Of a stretch of 64,000 nt of DNA, positions 27,321 to 37,678 are shown in pieces. The DNA is from Corynebacterium sp. J010B-136 (GTDB taxonomy: Bacteria > Actinomycetota > Actinomycetes > Mycobacteriales > Mycobacteriaceae): assembly GCF_002967075.1 (NCBI RefSeq), contig NZ_PUGE01000010.1, positions 21,093 to 85,092 on the forward strand, given 5' to 3'. The position numbers and the translations under genes are program-made. The notes beneath the pieces are model-generated. The model did no database searches. It worked only from the letters and a program-made list of their open reading frames with translations, and was not told the DNA's origin. Position 1 is the stretch's first letter, and every line of letters starts with the position of its first letter.

Positions 27321-28445
27321 CTAAGAGCCTTGTGCTCCTGCGCCGTCGATCAAGGCCATGATGCGTTCGAAGTCTTCTTGATCGCCGAACTCAACTACCA
27401 TTTTGCCTTTTCGCTTGCCCATTGTCACGGTTACCTTCGTGTCAAAGCGGTCTGAGAGGCGTTCTCCCGCGTTGGTGTAGATCTCCGGCTGTGGCTGTGC
27501 AGGCTTCGGTTGTGGAGCGTCAGGCATGCCATTGCGCTTGATTAGCGTCACGGCTTCTTCAGTCGCGCGCACAGACATGCCTTCGGCAACGATGCGCTGC
27601 GCTAGTTTGTCCATGACGTCTTTATCTTCCAAGCCCAACAATGCACGCGCATGACCGGAGCTTAAAACGCCCGCTGCAACGCGGCGCTGCACTTCAACGG
27701 GCAGGCGCAGCAGACGAATGGTGTTGGTGATCTGTGGACGTGAGCGTCCAATCCGATCAGCTAACTCATTTTGCGTGACGTTAAATTCTTCCAGGAGCTG
27801 CTGATAAGCGTGAGCTTCTTCCAAAGGGTTGAGCTGCACACGGTGGATATTCTCCAACAACGCATCGCGCAACAAGGAATCATCTTGAGTATCGCGAACA
27901 ATCGCTGGAATCGTCGCCAGGCCAGCCTTAGACGCTGCACGCCAACGGCGCTCACCCATAATCAGCTCAAAGCCACCTTGGCCGGATGGGCGAACTACAA
28001 CGGGTTGCAACAGGCCAAACTCACGAATGGAGTGCACCAATTCATTGAGTTCTTCTTCGGCGAAGACGGTGCGCGGCTGCTTTGGGTTCGGCTGGATCTC
28101 ACCAATTGAGATCTCGCGGTAGGTTGCGCCGATCGATGCCGGCTTAGGCTGACGCTTTTTAGAGTTCGTCGTCGCAATAGTCGGAGCACCTGCAACGCGC
28201 TTATTGCCGCCAGCAGATGAACTGCCGGAGCCTAAACCGCCTTTAGGCTTCGCAGACTTCGAATCAGTCTCCTCAGCGCCGGCTTTGCCTTGGCCATCGC
28301 GTGGCTTGGCAGCGCCCAAGATTACGTCAGCTGCACTATCACCTAGACGCGGCTTGCGCGTGGGAGCATCAGGTCCCGTAGGGATCAAAGCAGCAAGGCC
28401 TTTGCCGAGCCCGCCTGATCGTGCCTGTGGTTTCTTATCAGCCAT
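27321..28445 (-). CDS. parB: Chromosome partitioning protein ParB
   Basis: A 374-residue DNA-binding CTPase-family protein that loads at parS sites and spreads to form the segregation complex. The N-terminal 100 residues are a low-complexity, Lys/Gly/Ser-rich region. The ParB box is at about 125-215 with [12 protein letters not shown] and [13 protein letters not shown]. The helix-turn-helix is at about 225-260 ([25 protein letters not shown]), and a dimerisation domain ends the protein. It lies 17 bp after parA. Candidate parS sites occur at 5874 and 20718, and a degenerate one at 28514. Confidence 0.97.
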   Translation of the reverse strand: MADKKPQARSGGLGKGLAALIPTGPDAPTRKPRLGDSAADVILGAAKPRDGQGKAGAEETDSKSAKPKGGLGSGSSSAGGNKRVAGAPTIATTNSKKRQPKPASIGATYREISIGEIQPNPKQPRTVFAEEELNELVHSIREFGLLQPVVVRPSGQGGFELIMGERRWRAASKAGLATIPAIVRDTQDDSLLRDALLENIHRVQLNPLEEAHAYQQLLEEFNVTQNELADRIGRSRPQITNTIRLLRLPVEVQRRVAAGVLSSGHARALLGLEDKDVMDKLAQRIVAEGMSVRATEEAVTLIKRNGMPDAPQPKPAQPQPEIYTNAGERLSDRFDTKVTVTMGKRKGKMVVEFGDQEDFERIMALIDGAGAQGS

Positions 28446-28462
28446 AAAGTATCTCTCCAGCC

Positions 28463-29320
28463 TTAAGCTTCTAATTCCGCATAAATTTCCGGACTCACAC
28501 CAATGACACCGGTAGTTTCATGTGGAACATAGTCACCGCGTTCATGCAGCTCTCTTGCTGCTGCGACATAAGCGTGGCCGCCAGGTGACGAAGGGTCATA
28601 TTCAATTACGGTCTTGCCAAAGCCCGGTGCCTCAGACACGCGAATCGAACGCGGAATGATATTTCCTAAGACCACTGCGCCAAATTGCTCGCGGACTTCA
28701 TCTGCGACCTGCGATGCCAGCTTGGTACGTGCATCATACATGGTCAAAAGCACGCCAGAGATGTGCAAGTCTTCATTGAGATGCTGACGAATCATGGTGA
28801 TATTACCCAGCAGCTGACCCACACCTTCTAGCGCGTAGTACTCGCATTGAATCGGGATAATAACTTCTTCCGCGCATGTCATCGCGTTAATGGTTAACAA
28901 TCCCAAAGACGGCGGGCAGTCGATAAAGACATAGTCAAAGCCATGCTTGTCCAAAAAGCCCTTATGCAGTGCGTCGTAAAGTCTAAACTCGCGGCGTACC
29001 AGCGAGACCATCTCAATTTCGACCGCGGCCAGATCAATGGTGGCTGGGATACAAAACAGATTCTCCAGCGTTGGAGATGCCTGCATGGCCTGATCTGCGT
29101 CAATATCGCCTAGGAGCAATTCATAGCTAGACGGAGTGCCGGAACTGTGTTCAACATTAACCGCGGTCGACGCATTGCCTTGCGGGTCAAGGTCGATGAC
29201 CAGCACTTTATTGCCGGACTCGGACAAGGCAGCAGCAAGGTTTACAGCAGTGGTGGTCTTTCCCACACCGCCTTTTTGATTCGCAATAGTAATCAGGCGC
29301 GGTTTGTTCATATCCACCAC
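28463..29320 (-). CDS. parA: Chromosome partitioning ATPase ParA
   Basis: A 285-residue Walker-type ATPase that positions the origin region together with ParB. The deviant Walker [10 protein letters not shown] is near residues 14-23, Walker A' and B regions are VIDLDPQGN and [13 protein letters not shown]. The frame begins with GTG GTG GAT ATG; the ATG at 29311 is an equally good start. The gene follows rsmG and precedes parB, the usual order. A degenerate parS-like sequence (28514-28529) lies in its last codons. Confidence 0.96.
   Translation of the reverse strand: MVDMNKPRLITIANQKGGVGKTTTAVNLAAALSESGNKVLVIDLDPQGNASTAVNVEHSSGTPSSYELLLGDIDADQAMQASPTLENLFCIPATIDLAAVEIEMVSLVRREFRLYDALHKGFLDKHGFDYVFIDCPPSLGLLTINAMTCAEEVIIPIQCEYYALEGVGQLLGNITMIRQHLNEDLHISGVLLTMYDARTKLASQVADEVREQFGAVVLGNIIPRSIRVSEAPGFGKTVIEYDPSSPGGHAYVAAARELHERGDYVPHETTGVIGVSPEIYAELEA
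28514..28529. promoter_or_regulatory. Degenerate parS-like site in parA
   Basis: AGTTTCATGTGGAACA matches the parS consensus at 13 of 16 positions. It falls at the 3' end of parA, immediately upstream of parB, which is where relatives also carry parS-like sequences. Binding is uncertain. Confidence 0.4.
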
Positions 29321-29321
29321 T

Positions 29322-29921
29322 CTAGTTCACCCGTGGGATACGGATAATGGTAGTCCCGCGCACTACCTCAACCTGGGCTTTTCCGCCGCCAGCCTTTTTA
29401 ATATCAGCTGCATCGCGAGCTAATTCTTCGTGTACAGACTCACCTTTCATGGCGATCATTTCACCACCGCGGCGAACCAGCGGCAGTGACCACTTCGCAA
29501 GCTTGCCCAGGGGAGCCACTGCGCGGGAAGTAACGATGTCAGCGCCGGCCACGGCCTTTTTGATAGGTCCTTCTTCAGCCCGGCCGCGGATAACCGTGAC
29601 GTTGTCAAGGGCTAGCTTGTCGACGACTTCTTGCAGAAACACGGAACGCTTCAGCAAAGGCTCGATCAAGGTGATCTGCAGATCAGGGCGGGCGATAGCT
29701 AAAGGAATACCTGGCAGCCCTGCGCCTGAGCCAACATCGACAACAGTCGCGCCTTCATCCATCACATCACCAATAACGGCGCAGTTAATCAGGTGCCGTT
29801 CCCACAACCGTGGAACCTCACGCGGGCCGATAAAGCCGCGGGTGGAGCCGTCTGTTGCTAGCAAGTCATGGTATTTCTCCGCTAATGGCAGACGGTCTTT
29901 GAATACTTCCGACGGCTCCAC
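29322..29921 (-). CDS. rsmG: 16S rRNA m7G527 methyltransferase RsmG
   Basis: A 199-residue S-adenosylmethionine-dependent methyltransferase that modifies G527 of 16S rRNA. SAM-binding segment [17 protein letters not shown] is near residues 60-76; WERHLINC near 40-47 and [19 protein letters not shown] near 133 are family features. The GTG start at 29921 has AAGGAG upstream. It ends 2 bp before parA. Loss of RsmG is known to give low-level streptomycin resistance in other bacteria; the gene here looks intact. Confidence 0.96.
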   Translation of the reverse strand: MEPSEVFKDRLPLAEKYHDLLATDGSTRGFIGPREVPRLWERHLINCAVIGDVMDEGATVVDVGSGAGLPGIPLAIARPDLQITLIEPLLKRSVFLQEVVDKLALDNVTVIRGRAEEGPIKKAVAGADIVTSRAVAPLGKLAKWSLPLVRRGGEMIAMKGESVHEELARDAADIKKAGGGKAQVEVVRGTTIIRIPRVN

Positions 29922-29961
29922 GCAAGTAACTCCTTGGTCACGAATAGAATTGAGGGGATCT

Positions 29962-29998
29962 AAAAAGCGCCTGGAATCAAACTATCCCAGACGCTTTA
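29962..29998 (-). terminator. Terminator after yidC
   Basis: On the minus strand AAAGCGTCTGG and CCAGGCGCTTT pair with one mismatch and run into TTTTTAG. It lies between yidC and rsmG, so the rpmH-yidC transcript probably ends here. Confidence 0.75.
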
Positions 29999-30035
29999 AA
30001 GTATAAAGGCTAAAAATACAGCAGCCTATTTATTA

Positions 30036-31019
30036 TTAATTGTTGCCCTGCTTACGCTGCTTCTTAGTGCGGGTATCGCGCTTGCGAGCACCTGGCTTTG
30101 GCGCGGTGGTGCGCTTGAGCTCAATTTTTGCCTGCTCTTCTGCTTCTTCCTCGCGGTCCATGTGGTTATTGACCATGCGGGTCTGAACAAAGGTCCAGAC
30201 GGTGTTGGACAGCATGTAGAACAACAGACCGATTGGCCAGATGAAGCCGGAGATAACCAGCATGCCGGGCATAACCCACAGCATCATCTTGCCCATCATC
30301 GCCATTTGCTGCTGCATCATCTCAGCATTTTGACCCTGTGGAGCTTGGGTCTTGCCGGAGGCACGCCGTGCTTCCTGGCGATCAAGCGACATGCGAGCAT
30401 TCAGGTGAGTCAGAACTGCAATGATGAGAATCAGCGGAACAATAATCAGCGCCGCTTGCAGAGTCGTGACATCGTGCAGAATTGGTGAGTTCAAACGCAG
30501 GTTTGCAACCAGTGGAACACCGAAGAGCTCGGCATCCAGGTAAGACTGAACCTGTTCTGGGTTGAAGAAGTAGTTACCAATTGAGCGGTTCATCTCAATG
30601 GACATTGGCTCACCCGCTGGGTGTCCAATGCCGCCTGCAACTGAGACGGTGCGGTCAAAGGAACGCAGAACGTGGAACAAACCAATAAACATTGGGACCT
30701 GCGCCAGCATCGGCAAGCAGCCTGCCATCGGACGCACCTTGGCGTCCTTGTAGACCTTCTGCATTTCTTCTGCTTGCTTGGTCTTGTCGTTGGCGTACTT
30801 GCTACGTACCTCTTGCAGCCTTGGCTGCAATTCCTGCATCTTGCGCTGTGAACGCAGCGAGGTCAGGGTCGGCTTGACCATGATGGCCTTTAGGGTCCAG
30901 GTCAGCAAAACAATGGCCAGAATCCACGTGATGCCCGCAGCGGGGTCAAGCACAAGACTCAGTAGCCAATGCCAGCAGTACAGCACGAATGAAATCGGCC
31001 AATAAATGAAATTAAGCAC
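30036..31019 (-). CDS. yidC: Membrane protein insertase YidC
   Basis: A 327-residue polytopic membrane protein with five hydrophobic segments that inserts and folds membrane proteins, alone or with SecYEG. The conserved core includes LKAIMVKPTLTSLRSQRKMQELQP (with the hydrophilic-groove Arg at the end of the first helix), KVRPMAGCLPMLAQVPMFIGLFHVLR, and FIWPIGLLFYMLSNTVWTFVQTRMV. The C-terminal tail is very basic (KKQRKQGNN), which helps ribosome contact. It is in the rpmH-rnpA-yidD-yidC cluster. No jag gene lies between yidC and rsmG. Confidence 0.97.
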   Translation of the reverse strand: MLNFIYWPISFVLYCWHWLLSLVLDPAAGITWILAIVLLTWTLKAIMVKPTLTSLRSQRKMQELQPRLQEVRSKYANDKTKQAEEMQKVYKDAKVRPMAGCLPMLAQVPMFIGLFHVLRSFDRTVSVAGGIGHPAGEPMSIEMNRSIGNYFFNPEQVQSYLDAELFGVPLVANLRLNSPILHDVTTLQAALIIVPLILIIAVLTHLNARMSLDRQEARRASGKTQAPQGQNAEMMQQQMAMMGKMMLWVMPGMLVISGFIWPIGLLFYMLSNTVWTFVQTRMVNNHMDREEEAEEQAKIELKRTTAPKPGARKRDTRTKKQRKQGNN

Positions 31020-31055
31020 TGGGGATTGGTTTCCTCAACTGATCGATAAAATGTG

Positions 31056-31331
31056 TTACTTCTTCGGCACCGGGTCAAACCCGCCCGGATGCCACGGACC
31101 GCATTTGACCAGCCTAGCCGCAGCTAAACCAGCTCCGCGTACCGCACCATGAACAGAAACCGCTTCGAGTGCATAGGCACTACATGTTGGTTCGAAGCGG
31201 CAGGTTGACACCGTCTTTAGCGGGGACACGTGCTTTTGATAGAAGCGTACCGCTTTTACCAAAGGTTTTGCTGCGCCACGAGGCTTTGGGATTTCTTCGC
31301 CGTCGGAATTGAAATAGACATCCCCGCTCAT
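31056..31331 (-). CDS. yidD: Membrane insertion efficiency factor YidD
   Basis: A 91-residue small protein of the YidD family that assists YidC. The family core VRFYQKHVSPLKTVSTCRFEPTCSAYALEAV with three cysteines near residues 43-50, and AARLVKCGPWHPGGFDPVP near the C-terminus, are clearly present. It starts immediately after the rnpA stop codon, with no gap, so it is translationally linked to rnpA. Confidence 0.95.
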   Translation of the reverse strand: MSGDVYFNSDGEEIPKPRGAAKPLVKAVRFYQKHVSPLKTVSTCRFEPTCSAYALEAVSVHGAVRGAGLAAARLVKCGPWHPGGFDPVPKK

Positions 31332-31700
31332 TTAAGAACTCTTCTCAAGCTTCTTGCGAACCCGCTGCAAAGCGGAGCGCAGATCTTTTTCCAGTTCTGC
31401 GCTACTGGCTTGAGAACTTGGCGGCAATGCCCGAATAACAATATCCAAATTTGCTGGTAGCTCATCCGCTAAGGCCATGCACACATGCCGAAGCCGCCGG
31501 GAAGTGCGGTGTCGAATCACAGCATTCCCAACGGCTTTAGAAACAACCAAGCCGAACCGCGGACCAGTGGTCACGAGTTCGGCTTCAGAAGTTGTGTCGT
31601 ATGCATGCACGACAACAGTATGCGACCCCACGCGACGCCCACGCTTAATTGTCCGACGAAACTGTGTCGGCGAAGTGAGCTTGTTCGATGTGGGAAGCAC
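31332..31700 (-). CDS. rnpA: Ribonuclease P protein component
   Basis: A 122-residue basic protein that binds the RNase P RNA and helps mature tRNA 5' ends. The family signature is [15 protein letters not shown] near residues 58-72, preceded by GLVVSKAVG. It lies 3 bp after rpmH and directly before yidD, the conserved order. Confidence 0.95.
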   Translation of the reverse strand: MLPTSNKLTSPTQFRRTIKRGRRVGSHTVVVHAYDTTSEAELVTTGPRFGLVVSKAVGNAVIRHRTSRRLRHVCMALADELPANLDIVIRALPPSSQASSAELEKDLRSALQRVRKKLEKSS

Positions 31701-31703
31701 GGA

Positions 31704-31847
31704 TTAAGCAGTCAGCTTTGCGCGACCCTTCTTGCGGCGAGCCGCAACGATGGCACGACCCGCACGGGTGGACATACGGGTACGGAAGCCGTGCTTACGA
31801 GCACGACGACGGTTATTTGGCTGGAATGTACGCTTTCCCTTTGCCAC
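31704..31847 (-). CDS. rpmH: Ribosomal protein bL34
   Basis: A 47-residue ribosomal protein with the invariant start [20 protein letters not shown] and the basic tail RKKGRAKL. The start is GTG at 31847, supported by AGGAG about 5 bp before; the frame open further upstream is not coding. Its divergent promoter region faces dnaA. Confidence 0.97.
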   Translation of the reverse strand: MAKGKRTFQPNNRRRARKHGFRTRMSTRAGRAIVAARRKKGRAKLTA

Positions 31848-32645
31848 GATATTCTCCTCTAGGTTCACCGGGCTAGGCACACAAGGCACACCAAGCCCGT
31901 AAAAAAAATTTACAAATGTGGGTAGTTAACGTTTCACCACCGGTCAAGACTTCCTCGACAGCGCTAAAAAGAAGCGCTTTTCGACGAGCATTTTGCACAC
32001 GGGGCAAGACACATACTCACGCACAGCCATATTGCTGCGATAGACCATGACAGATTACGTGATTTGACGTGCATTAAACAAATCGACACACAGGGGTACC
32101 CGAAATTACAAAGATGTTTTTACCTGCTGGATAACGCCACTTTCATGGGCTCATCCTGCGGCCTTGAACCTTCAGGATTTTGACACCGATTTCCTATCGC
32201 GCCAAAAGCAATCGCGAAAACGTACATCACTAGACAGCGGGTTCAAAAAACGGGTAAACATGAGTAATCAACTTGTTCACAACCTGGGCGGTGATGTGGA
32301 TAACTCTCAATTTAAACTTTAGACTTCAGTCATTACTGCAGGTAAATGCAAAATTTAAGGCTATTGGGAGTTATCCACATCCATAGACTAGGCTGTGGAT
32401 AACCAATCTTTTCACACCTGTGGATAACTCTGTGGACTACAAGGTAGGCACCGAATTCCAACTGTGGAAAGTTCAGTGAGAAAATGAAATTTGGCTGTTA
32501 ATGCATAAATTACAAGTTCTCCCACGGCTAGGGCCAGTACCTGCACGTTAGTGCACATTGTGATCTAGGCAATAGTCGCGCAGCAGGCGCAAGCCTGCTC
32601 TTTTATTTCTGTCCGTTTAACTATTTCAATGCAAAGGGCTTTGGT
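31848..32645. other. oriC: rpmH-dnaA intergenic region with DnaA boxes (oriC part)
   Basis: This 798-bp interval has no gene. It carries four perfect DnaA boxes (TTATCCACA): 32295-32303, 32394-32402 and 32419-32427 on the minus strand and 32371-32379 on the plus strand, plus a weaker TTGTTCACA at 32273-32281. AT-rich stretches lie around 31900-31930 and 32300-32360. It includes the dnaA promoter, likely autoregulated, and the rpmH promoter on the other strand. Confidence 0.85.
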
Positions 32646-34481
32646 GTGTCTGACCAACAATCGTCCCTGAATTCCACGTGGCGTGCCATCGTCGAAGATC
32701 TGATTCGGCGCTCGGAACAACCCAACTCGGAAGTTCCGACTTTTACTGCGCAGCAGCGAATTTACCTGCAGCTTTTAAAGCCCATCATGATCAATGACGG
32801 CTATGCACTTTTGGCGACCCCAGATCAAAATGGCCGAGACATCGTCGAAGCAGAGCTTTCTACCCATATCGCCGCCGGTCTATCCCGTCAGATGGGACGC
32901 CCTTGTTCTATTGCGGTAACTGTGGCGCCCCCACAAGAAGTTGCGCAGTCTCAGACACAGCCTGCGCCACAAATGGGACAGTTTGATGTAGAAGAACAAC
33001 GCCCGCGTTTAAACCAGGTCGATGTCACCAACCAGAACTTTCAGGAAGCTCAGCCTTCTGCATACGAGCCAGCCCCCGAGCAAAACCTGAACCAGAATTA
33101 CAGTCAGCAAGAGCACAACTTCCGCTCTCCAGATTCTGCGGCGTGGCCAACCTCAACCAATTTGGGGCAACAACCACCGCAAACGCAGCAGACTCAGCAA
33201 ACCCATCACGACCAGCGGGAGCAGAATCCCCGCTTTAATGATCTTGCGAGCAACCGTCATGACATGACTGAGGATCCATCGTCTGGTTCTTTTGGATCGC
33301 AGCAGTCTTGGCAGACTAGTCATTCCCCAGCGAACCTGGATGATCTAGCTGATATTTATCAAAGCCAGCAGTCGCACCAGACTTCTTTCCAGGCGCCATC
33401 CTCAGCGCGTATTCCCCGTGAGCGCCCGGCACATGATCCCAATCGCGAACAATCTTTAAATCCGAAGCACACCTTCGATAACTTCGTTATTGGTTCCTCG
33501 AATCGTTTTGCTAACGGCGCCGCGGTAGCCGTAGCAGAAAACCCAGCCCGTGCTTATAACCCTCTGTTTATTTGGGGCGGCTCCGGCCTGGGCAAAACCC
33601 ACTTGTTGCATGCAGCGGGTAATTACGCGCAGCTGTTGCACAAGGGGCTGCGCGTGAAATATGTATCTTCGGAAGAATTTACTAATGACTACATCAACTC
33701 TTTGCGTGATGATAGGCAGGAATCTTTCAAGCGCCGTTACCGCAACCTCGATATTTTGATGGTTGATGATATTCAGTTCTTAGAAGGTAAAGAATCAACC
33801 CAGGAAGAGTTCTTCCATACCTTCAATGCTCTGCACCAAGCTAATAAGCAGATTATTTTGTCTTCGGACCGCCCGCCGAAGCAGTTGACCACTCTGGAAG
33901 ACCGGTTGCGAACCCGCTTTGAAGGCGGACTGATTACAGATATTCAGCCGCCAGATCTGGAAACTCGTATTGCCATTTTGATGAAGAAGGCTTCTGCCGA
34001 TGGCACCACCGTTGATCGAGCGGTCCTGGAACTCATCGCCTCGCGCTTTGAAACTTCTATTCGTGAGCTTGAAGGCGCACTGATCCGTGTCTCCGCTTAT
34101 TCCTCTTTGGTCAATGAACCGATCAACATTCAAATGGCAGAAGTTGCGCTGCGCGACCTGGCACCAGATTCTGCGGCTGAACAAATCACGCCGAATACGA
34201 TTATTGAAGTCACCGCAGAGTACTTCGATATCGATGTCTCAACTTTGACCGGATCTGGCAAAAAGCGCGATATCGCCCATGCCCGACAGTTGGCGATGTA
34301 TCTCTGCCGTGAACTGACAGATCTTTCGCTGCCGAAACTTGGTGAGCAATTCGGCGGCAAAGACCACACCACTGTTATGTACGCCGAGCGCAAGATCCGA
34401 AAAGAAATGACAGAAAAGCGTGAGACCTACGACGAGATCCAGGTTCTTACTCAACGCATTAAGGGACGCGCCCGAAGCTAA
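32646..34481 (+). CDS. dnaA: Chromosomal replication initiator DnaA
   Basis: A 611-residue initiator that melts oriC. Domain I is at about 1-95. Domain II (about 96-265) is a long Gln/Asn/Pro-rich linker, which makes the protein longer than in most bacteria, as in other corynebacteria. The AAA+ domain III has Walker [10 protein letters not shown] near 310 and Walker [11 protein letters not shown]. Domain IV ends with the box-binding [12 protein letters not shown]. Start is GTG 32646. DnaA-box clusters flank the gene on both sides. Confidence 0.97.
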   Translation: MSDQQSSLNSTWRAIVEDLIRRSEQPNSEVPTFTAQQRIYLQLLKPIMINDGYALLATPDQNGRDIVEAELSTHIAAGLSRQMGRPCSIAVTVAPPQEVAQSQTQPAPQMGQFDVEEQRPRLNQVDVTNQNFQEAQPSAYEPAPEQNLNQNYSQQEHNFRSPDSAAWPTSTNLGQQPPQTQQTQQTHHDQREQNPRFNDLASNRHDMTEDPSSGSFGSQQSWQTSHSPANLDDLADIYQSQQSHQTSFQAPSSARIPRERPAHDPNREQSLNPKHTFDNFVIGSSNRFANGAAVAVAENPARAYNPLFIWGGSGLGKTHLLHAAGNYAQLLHKGLRVKYVSSEEFTNDYINSLRDDRQESFKRRYRNLDILMVDDIQFLEGKESTQEEFFHTFNALHQANKQIILSSDRPPKQLTTLEDRLRTRFEGGLITDIQPPDLETRIAILMKKASADGTTVDRAVLELIASRFETSIRELEGALIRVSAYSSLVNEPINIQMAEVALRDLAPDSAAEQITPNTIIEVTAEYFDIDVSTLTGSGKKRDIAHARQLAMYLCRELTDLSLPKLGEQFGGKDHTTVMYAERKIRKEMTEKRETYDEIQVLTQRIKGRARS

Positions 34482-35224
34482 CCCCAATCTTCTGCCCGCT
34501 TAGCCAAGATTATTTCTCTTGGTTAGGCGGGTTTGGTGGTTTTAGTGCTCTTAGCAGGCAAAAAGTTATCCACAAGGTTATTCACACATGTGTAATTCCA
34601 TTGTTGTAATTTAATGAGCTTGCTCACAAGATTGATTTTCACAAGCTCAAGAAAACCTCCGACCTGCTGTGATCACCGCTGTGCGATCTCAGTGGATAAC
34701 TTTGACCCTCCTGTGGATAACTTTCGTGTAATTCGAGTTATCCACAATTGCTCCGATCTATCCACAGCTTGATCACATGTGATCACACACGATCGATCTA
34801 GCCACCGACCACCGTTTTCTTGTGATTACCCACAGGATTCACAACGGTTATTACTACTACTAACTTTATTTCTAGATCACCTAGAAGAAAGGGGGCCTGT
34901 GTGGAAGTTCGAGTACCCGCCGCCGGGAAGCGCCGATTTCGCGAATTACAAAAACTTCGAGCGAGTAGCGCCAAAGCGCTGCGACCGGTTAAGTTAGAAG
35001 CAGTTGCAAGAAAGCAATTTTTGTAAGTTGCTAGATCCCAAGAATTTTTGAAACCGGGAAGATTCAGGTATTTCGCTGCGCTTTTGGTAATTACAACTTG
35101 TTGTTCATCACCAGGTACCAAGCAGAAATAACCCGAAACGACCTAGTCGGCGTGCGTTGAATGACAACAGTGTGAACACTGGGCACGACGCATCGAAAGT
35201 GAGTCAAGGAGAGTAAAGACGCAC
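34482..35224. other. oriC: dnaA-dnaN intergenic region, DnaA-box cluster (oriC)
   Basis: A 743-bp non-coding interval. Perfect DnaA boxes are at 34566-34574 (+), 34712-34720 (-) and 34738-34746 (+). One-mismatch boxes are at 34578-34586 (+), 34691-34699 (-), 34758-34766 (+) and 34826-34834 (+). A 16-bp perfect palindrome TGATCACATGTGATCA is at 34770-34785. The cluster is denser than that before dnaA. A small open frame at 34779-34997 has no coding character. The dnaN promoter probably lies in the last 200 bp. Confidence 0.85.
34495..34534 (+). terminator. Terminator after dnaA
   Basis: CCCGCTTAGCCAAG pairs with CTTGGTTAGGCGGG (two G-U pairs), loop of 9 nt, then TTT. It separates dnaA from the DnaA-box cluster. 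Confidence 0.85.
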
Positions 35225-36421
35225 ATGGAAACCCAAACGACCAACGCCGTGTCATTTCGTGTGGCTAAAGATGACCTCAGCCATGCAGTTGGATGGGTTG
35301 CCCGAAACCTACCGACGAAGGCCGCGCAGCCAGTACTGCGAGCAATGATTTTCACTGCAGATGACAATGGCTTAGAGATCGCCGGATTCGACTACGAAGT
35401 TTCGACTCGTGTTCGAATCGCCGCTGAGATCGAAGAACCAGGACGGGTTGCTGTAGCAGGCAAACTTATGTCTGACATCGTTGCGGCTATGCCGAATAAG
35501 CCGGTTGATATCCGTCAAGAAGACACCAAGGTTTTGATCCAGTGTGGTTCTTCGCGTTTTGAGCTGCCCACTATTTCTTTGGAAGATTACCCACAGTTGC
35601 CGGTCTTGCCGGAGGTTACAGGCAAGGTTCATCCACAGCTTTTCTCAGAAGCTGTCTCCCAGGTTGCCGCTGCCGCTGGCAAAGATGACACGCTGCCGAT
35701 GCTTACGGGCATCAGCATGGCTATCGAAGGCAAAGAAGTAACTTTGACAGCAACGGACCGTTTCCGTCTGGCAGTGCGCACTTTGGAGTGGGAACCAACC
35801 GCTGAAGAAGTAAAAACTCAGTTGTTGGTACCAGCGAAAACGCTGCAGGAAACTGCGCGTTCTTTGGATTCACACATCACTGATCCCATTGAAATCGCTG
35901 TTGGTACTGGTGACAGCATTGCAGCTGATGGTCTATTCGGTTTGCACGCAGATAACCGCGAGACCACAACGCGTATGCTCGATGCCGATTTCCCAACGGT
36001 TTCTCACCTTCTGCCTAAGTCGCACACCGCGATGGCATCGGTTGAGATCGGACCACTGCAAGAGGCTATTCGCCGTGTCTCTTTGCTAACTGATCGTAAC
36101 GCCCAGATCCGCATGCTCTTTAGCGAAGGCGAAGTACAGCTAGCTGCAGGTGCCACCGATACCGGTAATGCCGAAGAAACCATTCCTTGTGCTTTTACTG
36201 GTCGCGATGAATTACTCATTGCTTTCAACCCGGGCTTCCTCAAAGACGGACTCGCTGTAATCCCAACGGATCGCGTCGTTTTCGGATTTACTGAGCCATC
36301 ACGTCCGGCAATTATGATCCCTGAGCCAGAAGAACTGCCTGAAGCAGATGAAGATGGTAATTTCCCAACTCCGGATACTTTCTTCACTTACCTTTTGATG
36401 CCAGTACGTTTGCCTGGTTAA
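35225..36421 (+). CDS. dnaN: DNA polymerase III sliding clamp
   Basis: A 398-residue beta clamp that tethers the replicative polymerase. It has three repeated clamp folds: about 1-130, 140-265 and 270-398, with MLTGISMAIEGKEVTLTATDRFRLA in the second fold and the C-terminal YLLMPVRLPG that forms part of the partner-binding pocket. recF follows after 12 bp, so they are cotranscribed. Strong ribosome binding site AAGGAG. Confidence 0.97.
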   Translation: METQTTNAVSFRVAKDDLSHAVGWVARNLPTKAAQPVLRAMIFTADDNGLEIAGFDYEVSTRVRIAAEIEEPGRVAVAGKLMSDIVAAMPNKPVDIRQEDTKVLIQCGSSRFELPTISLEDYPQLPVLPEVTGKVHPQLFSEAVSQVAAAAGKDDTLPMLTGISMAIEGKEVTLTATDRFRLAVRTLEWEPTAEEVKTQLLVPAKTLQETARSLDSHITDPIEIAVGTGDSIAADGLFGLHADNRETTTRMLDADFPTVSHLLPKSHTAMASVEIGPLQEAIRRVSLLTDRNAQIRMLFSEGEVQLAAGATDTGNAEETIPCAFTGRDELLIAFNPGFLKDGLAVIPTDRVVFGFTEPSRPAIMIPEPEELPEADEDGNFPTPDTFFTYLLMPVRLPG

Positions 36422-36433
36422 ACTACGCACTAG

Positions 36434-37678
36434 ATGTATATTCGTGAGCTTGACCTGCGTGATTTTCGATCGTGGTCGGAGTTAAACCTCGATCTGAATC
36501 CCGGCATAGTGTTATTTGTTGGCCGCAATGGTTTTGGAAAGACCAATATCGTTGAGGCTTTAGGCTATGTCGCGCACTTAAGCTCGCACCGCGTTAACCA
36601 GGATGCTCCGCTGGTGCGGCAAGGAACTTCTAGTGCTCGCGTATCAGCTACCGCAGTCAATCAAGGCCGCGAGCTCACAGCGCATTTATTAATCAAGCCG
36701 CATGCTGCTAACCAAGCGCAGATCAACCGCACGCGGTGCAAAACACCGCGTGAATTATTAGGCGTCGTAAAAACCGTCCTATTCTCGCCGGAAGATTTGG
36801 CATTAGTGCGCGGGGAACCAGCAGAACGTCGACGCTATCTTGATGACATTATTGCTACGCGTACTCCGCGTTTAGCTGGAGTAAAGGCTGATTATGACAA
36901 GGTTTTGCGCCAACGCAATGCATTGTTGAAATCAGCATCGTCAGCCATGCGTCGCGGATATGGAGACACTGAAGGTGCTTCGGCCTTATCGACTCTAGAT
37001 GTGTGGGATACCCAGCTGGCTAGCCTGGGCGCGCAGGTTATTGCAGCCCGACTAGAGCTTATTGATCGGCTAACTGAGCTGATCCCTGCAGCATATGAGG
37101 GGTTAGCGCCAGAGTCGCGGCCAGCGCACATTGCGTATAAATCCACCATCGATGTCACTGATCGAGAAGTCTTAGAAGCAGTCATGCTCGCAGAGCTGGG
37201 AGCTAAACGCCAGCGCGAGATCGAGCGCGGTATCTCTTTGGTCGGCCCGCATCGCGATGATGTGGAATTACACTTAGGCACGGCGCCGGCGAAAGGCTTT
37301 GCGAGCCACGGTGAGACCTGGTCTTATGCCATTTCCTTGCGCTTTGCAGAGTTTCAACTGCTGCGTTCTGAAGACTCTGATCCGGTTTTGATCTTGGATG
37401 ATGTCTTTGCTGAGCTCGATGCCAAGCGCCGTGAAAAATTAGTCAAGCTTGCTGCCGATGTCGAGCAAGTCTTTATTACTGCTGCAGTAGATGAGGATCT
37501 GCCGGAAAACTTAATCCCGATGCAGCGCTTTGAGATCGGTGTAGAAGATACAGATAGCGGCCGCATCTCCATTTTGCGCACTCCCGACGAAAACCCTACT
37601 GAGGAAGATGTCGCTGCGCCTAGAATAGAAGAAAAGGAGCACGGCGAATCAGATAAGGCTGGTGACGAAGATGTCTAA
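36434..37678 (+). CDS. recF: DNA repair protein RecF
   Basis: A 414-residue SMC-like ATPase that helps load RecA at gaps. Walker A is GRNGFGKTN near residues 30-38, the signature region is [11 protein letters not shown] and Walker B is [12 protein letters not shown] near 320-330. The C-terminal 40 residues are an acidic tail. It overlaps the next gene by eight bases, with the downstream ATG inside the recF end. Confidence 0.96.
   Translation: MYIRELDLRDFRSWSELNLDLNPGIVLFVGRNGFGKTNIVEALGYVAHLSSHRVNQDAPLVRQGTSSARVSATAVNQGRELTAHLLIKPHAANQAQINRTRCKTPRELLGVVKTVLFSPEDLALVRGEPAERRRYLDDIIATRTPRLAGVKADYDKVLRQRNALLKSASSAMRRGYGDTEGASALSTLDVWDTQLASLGAQVIAARLELIDRLTELIPAAYEGLAPESRPAHIAYKSTIDVTDREVLEAVMLAELGAKRQREIERGISLVGPHRDDVELHLGTAPAKGFASHGETWSYAISLRFAEFQLLRSEDSDPVLILDDVFAELDAKRREKLVKLAADVEQVFITAAVDEDLPENLIPMQRFEIGVEDTDSGRISILRTPDENPTEEDVAAPRIEEKEHGESDKAGDEDV

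Noticed and set aside
34779..34997. 72-residue open frame in the dnaA-dnaN interval
   Set aside because: It overlaps DnaA boxes and has no coding character or ribosome binding site.
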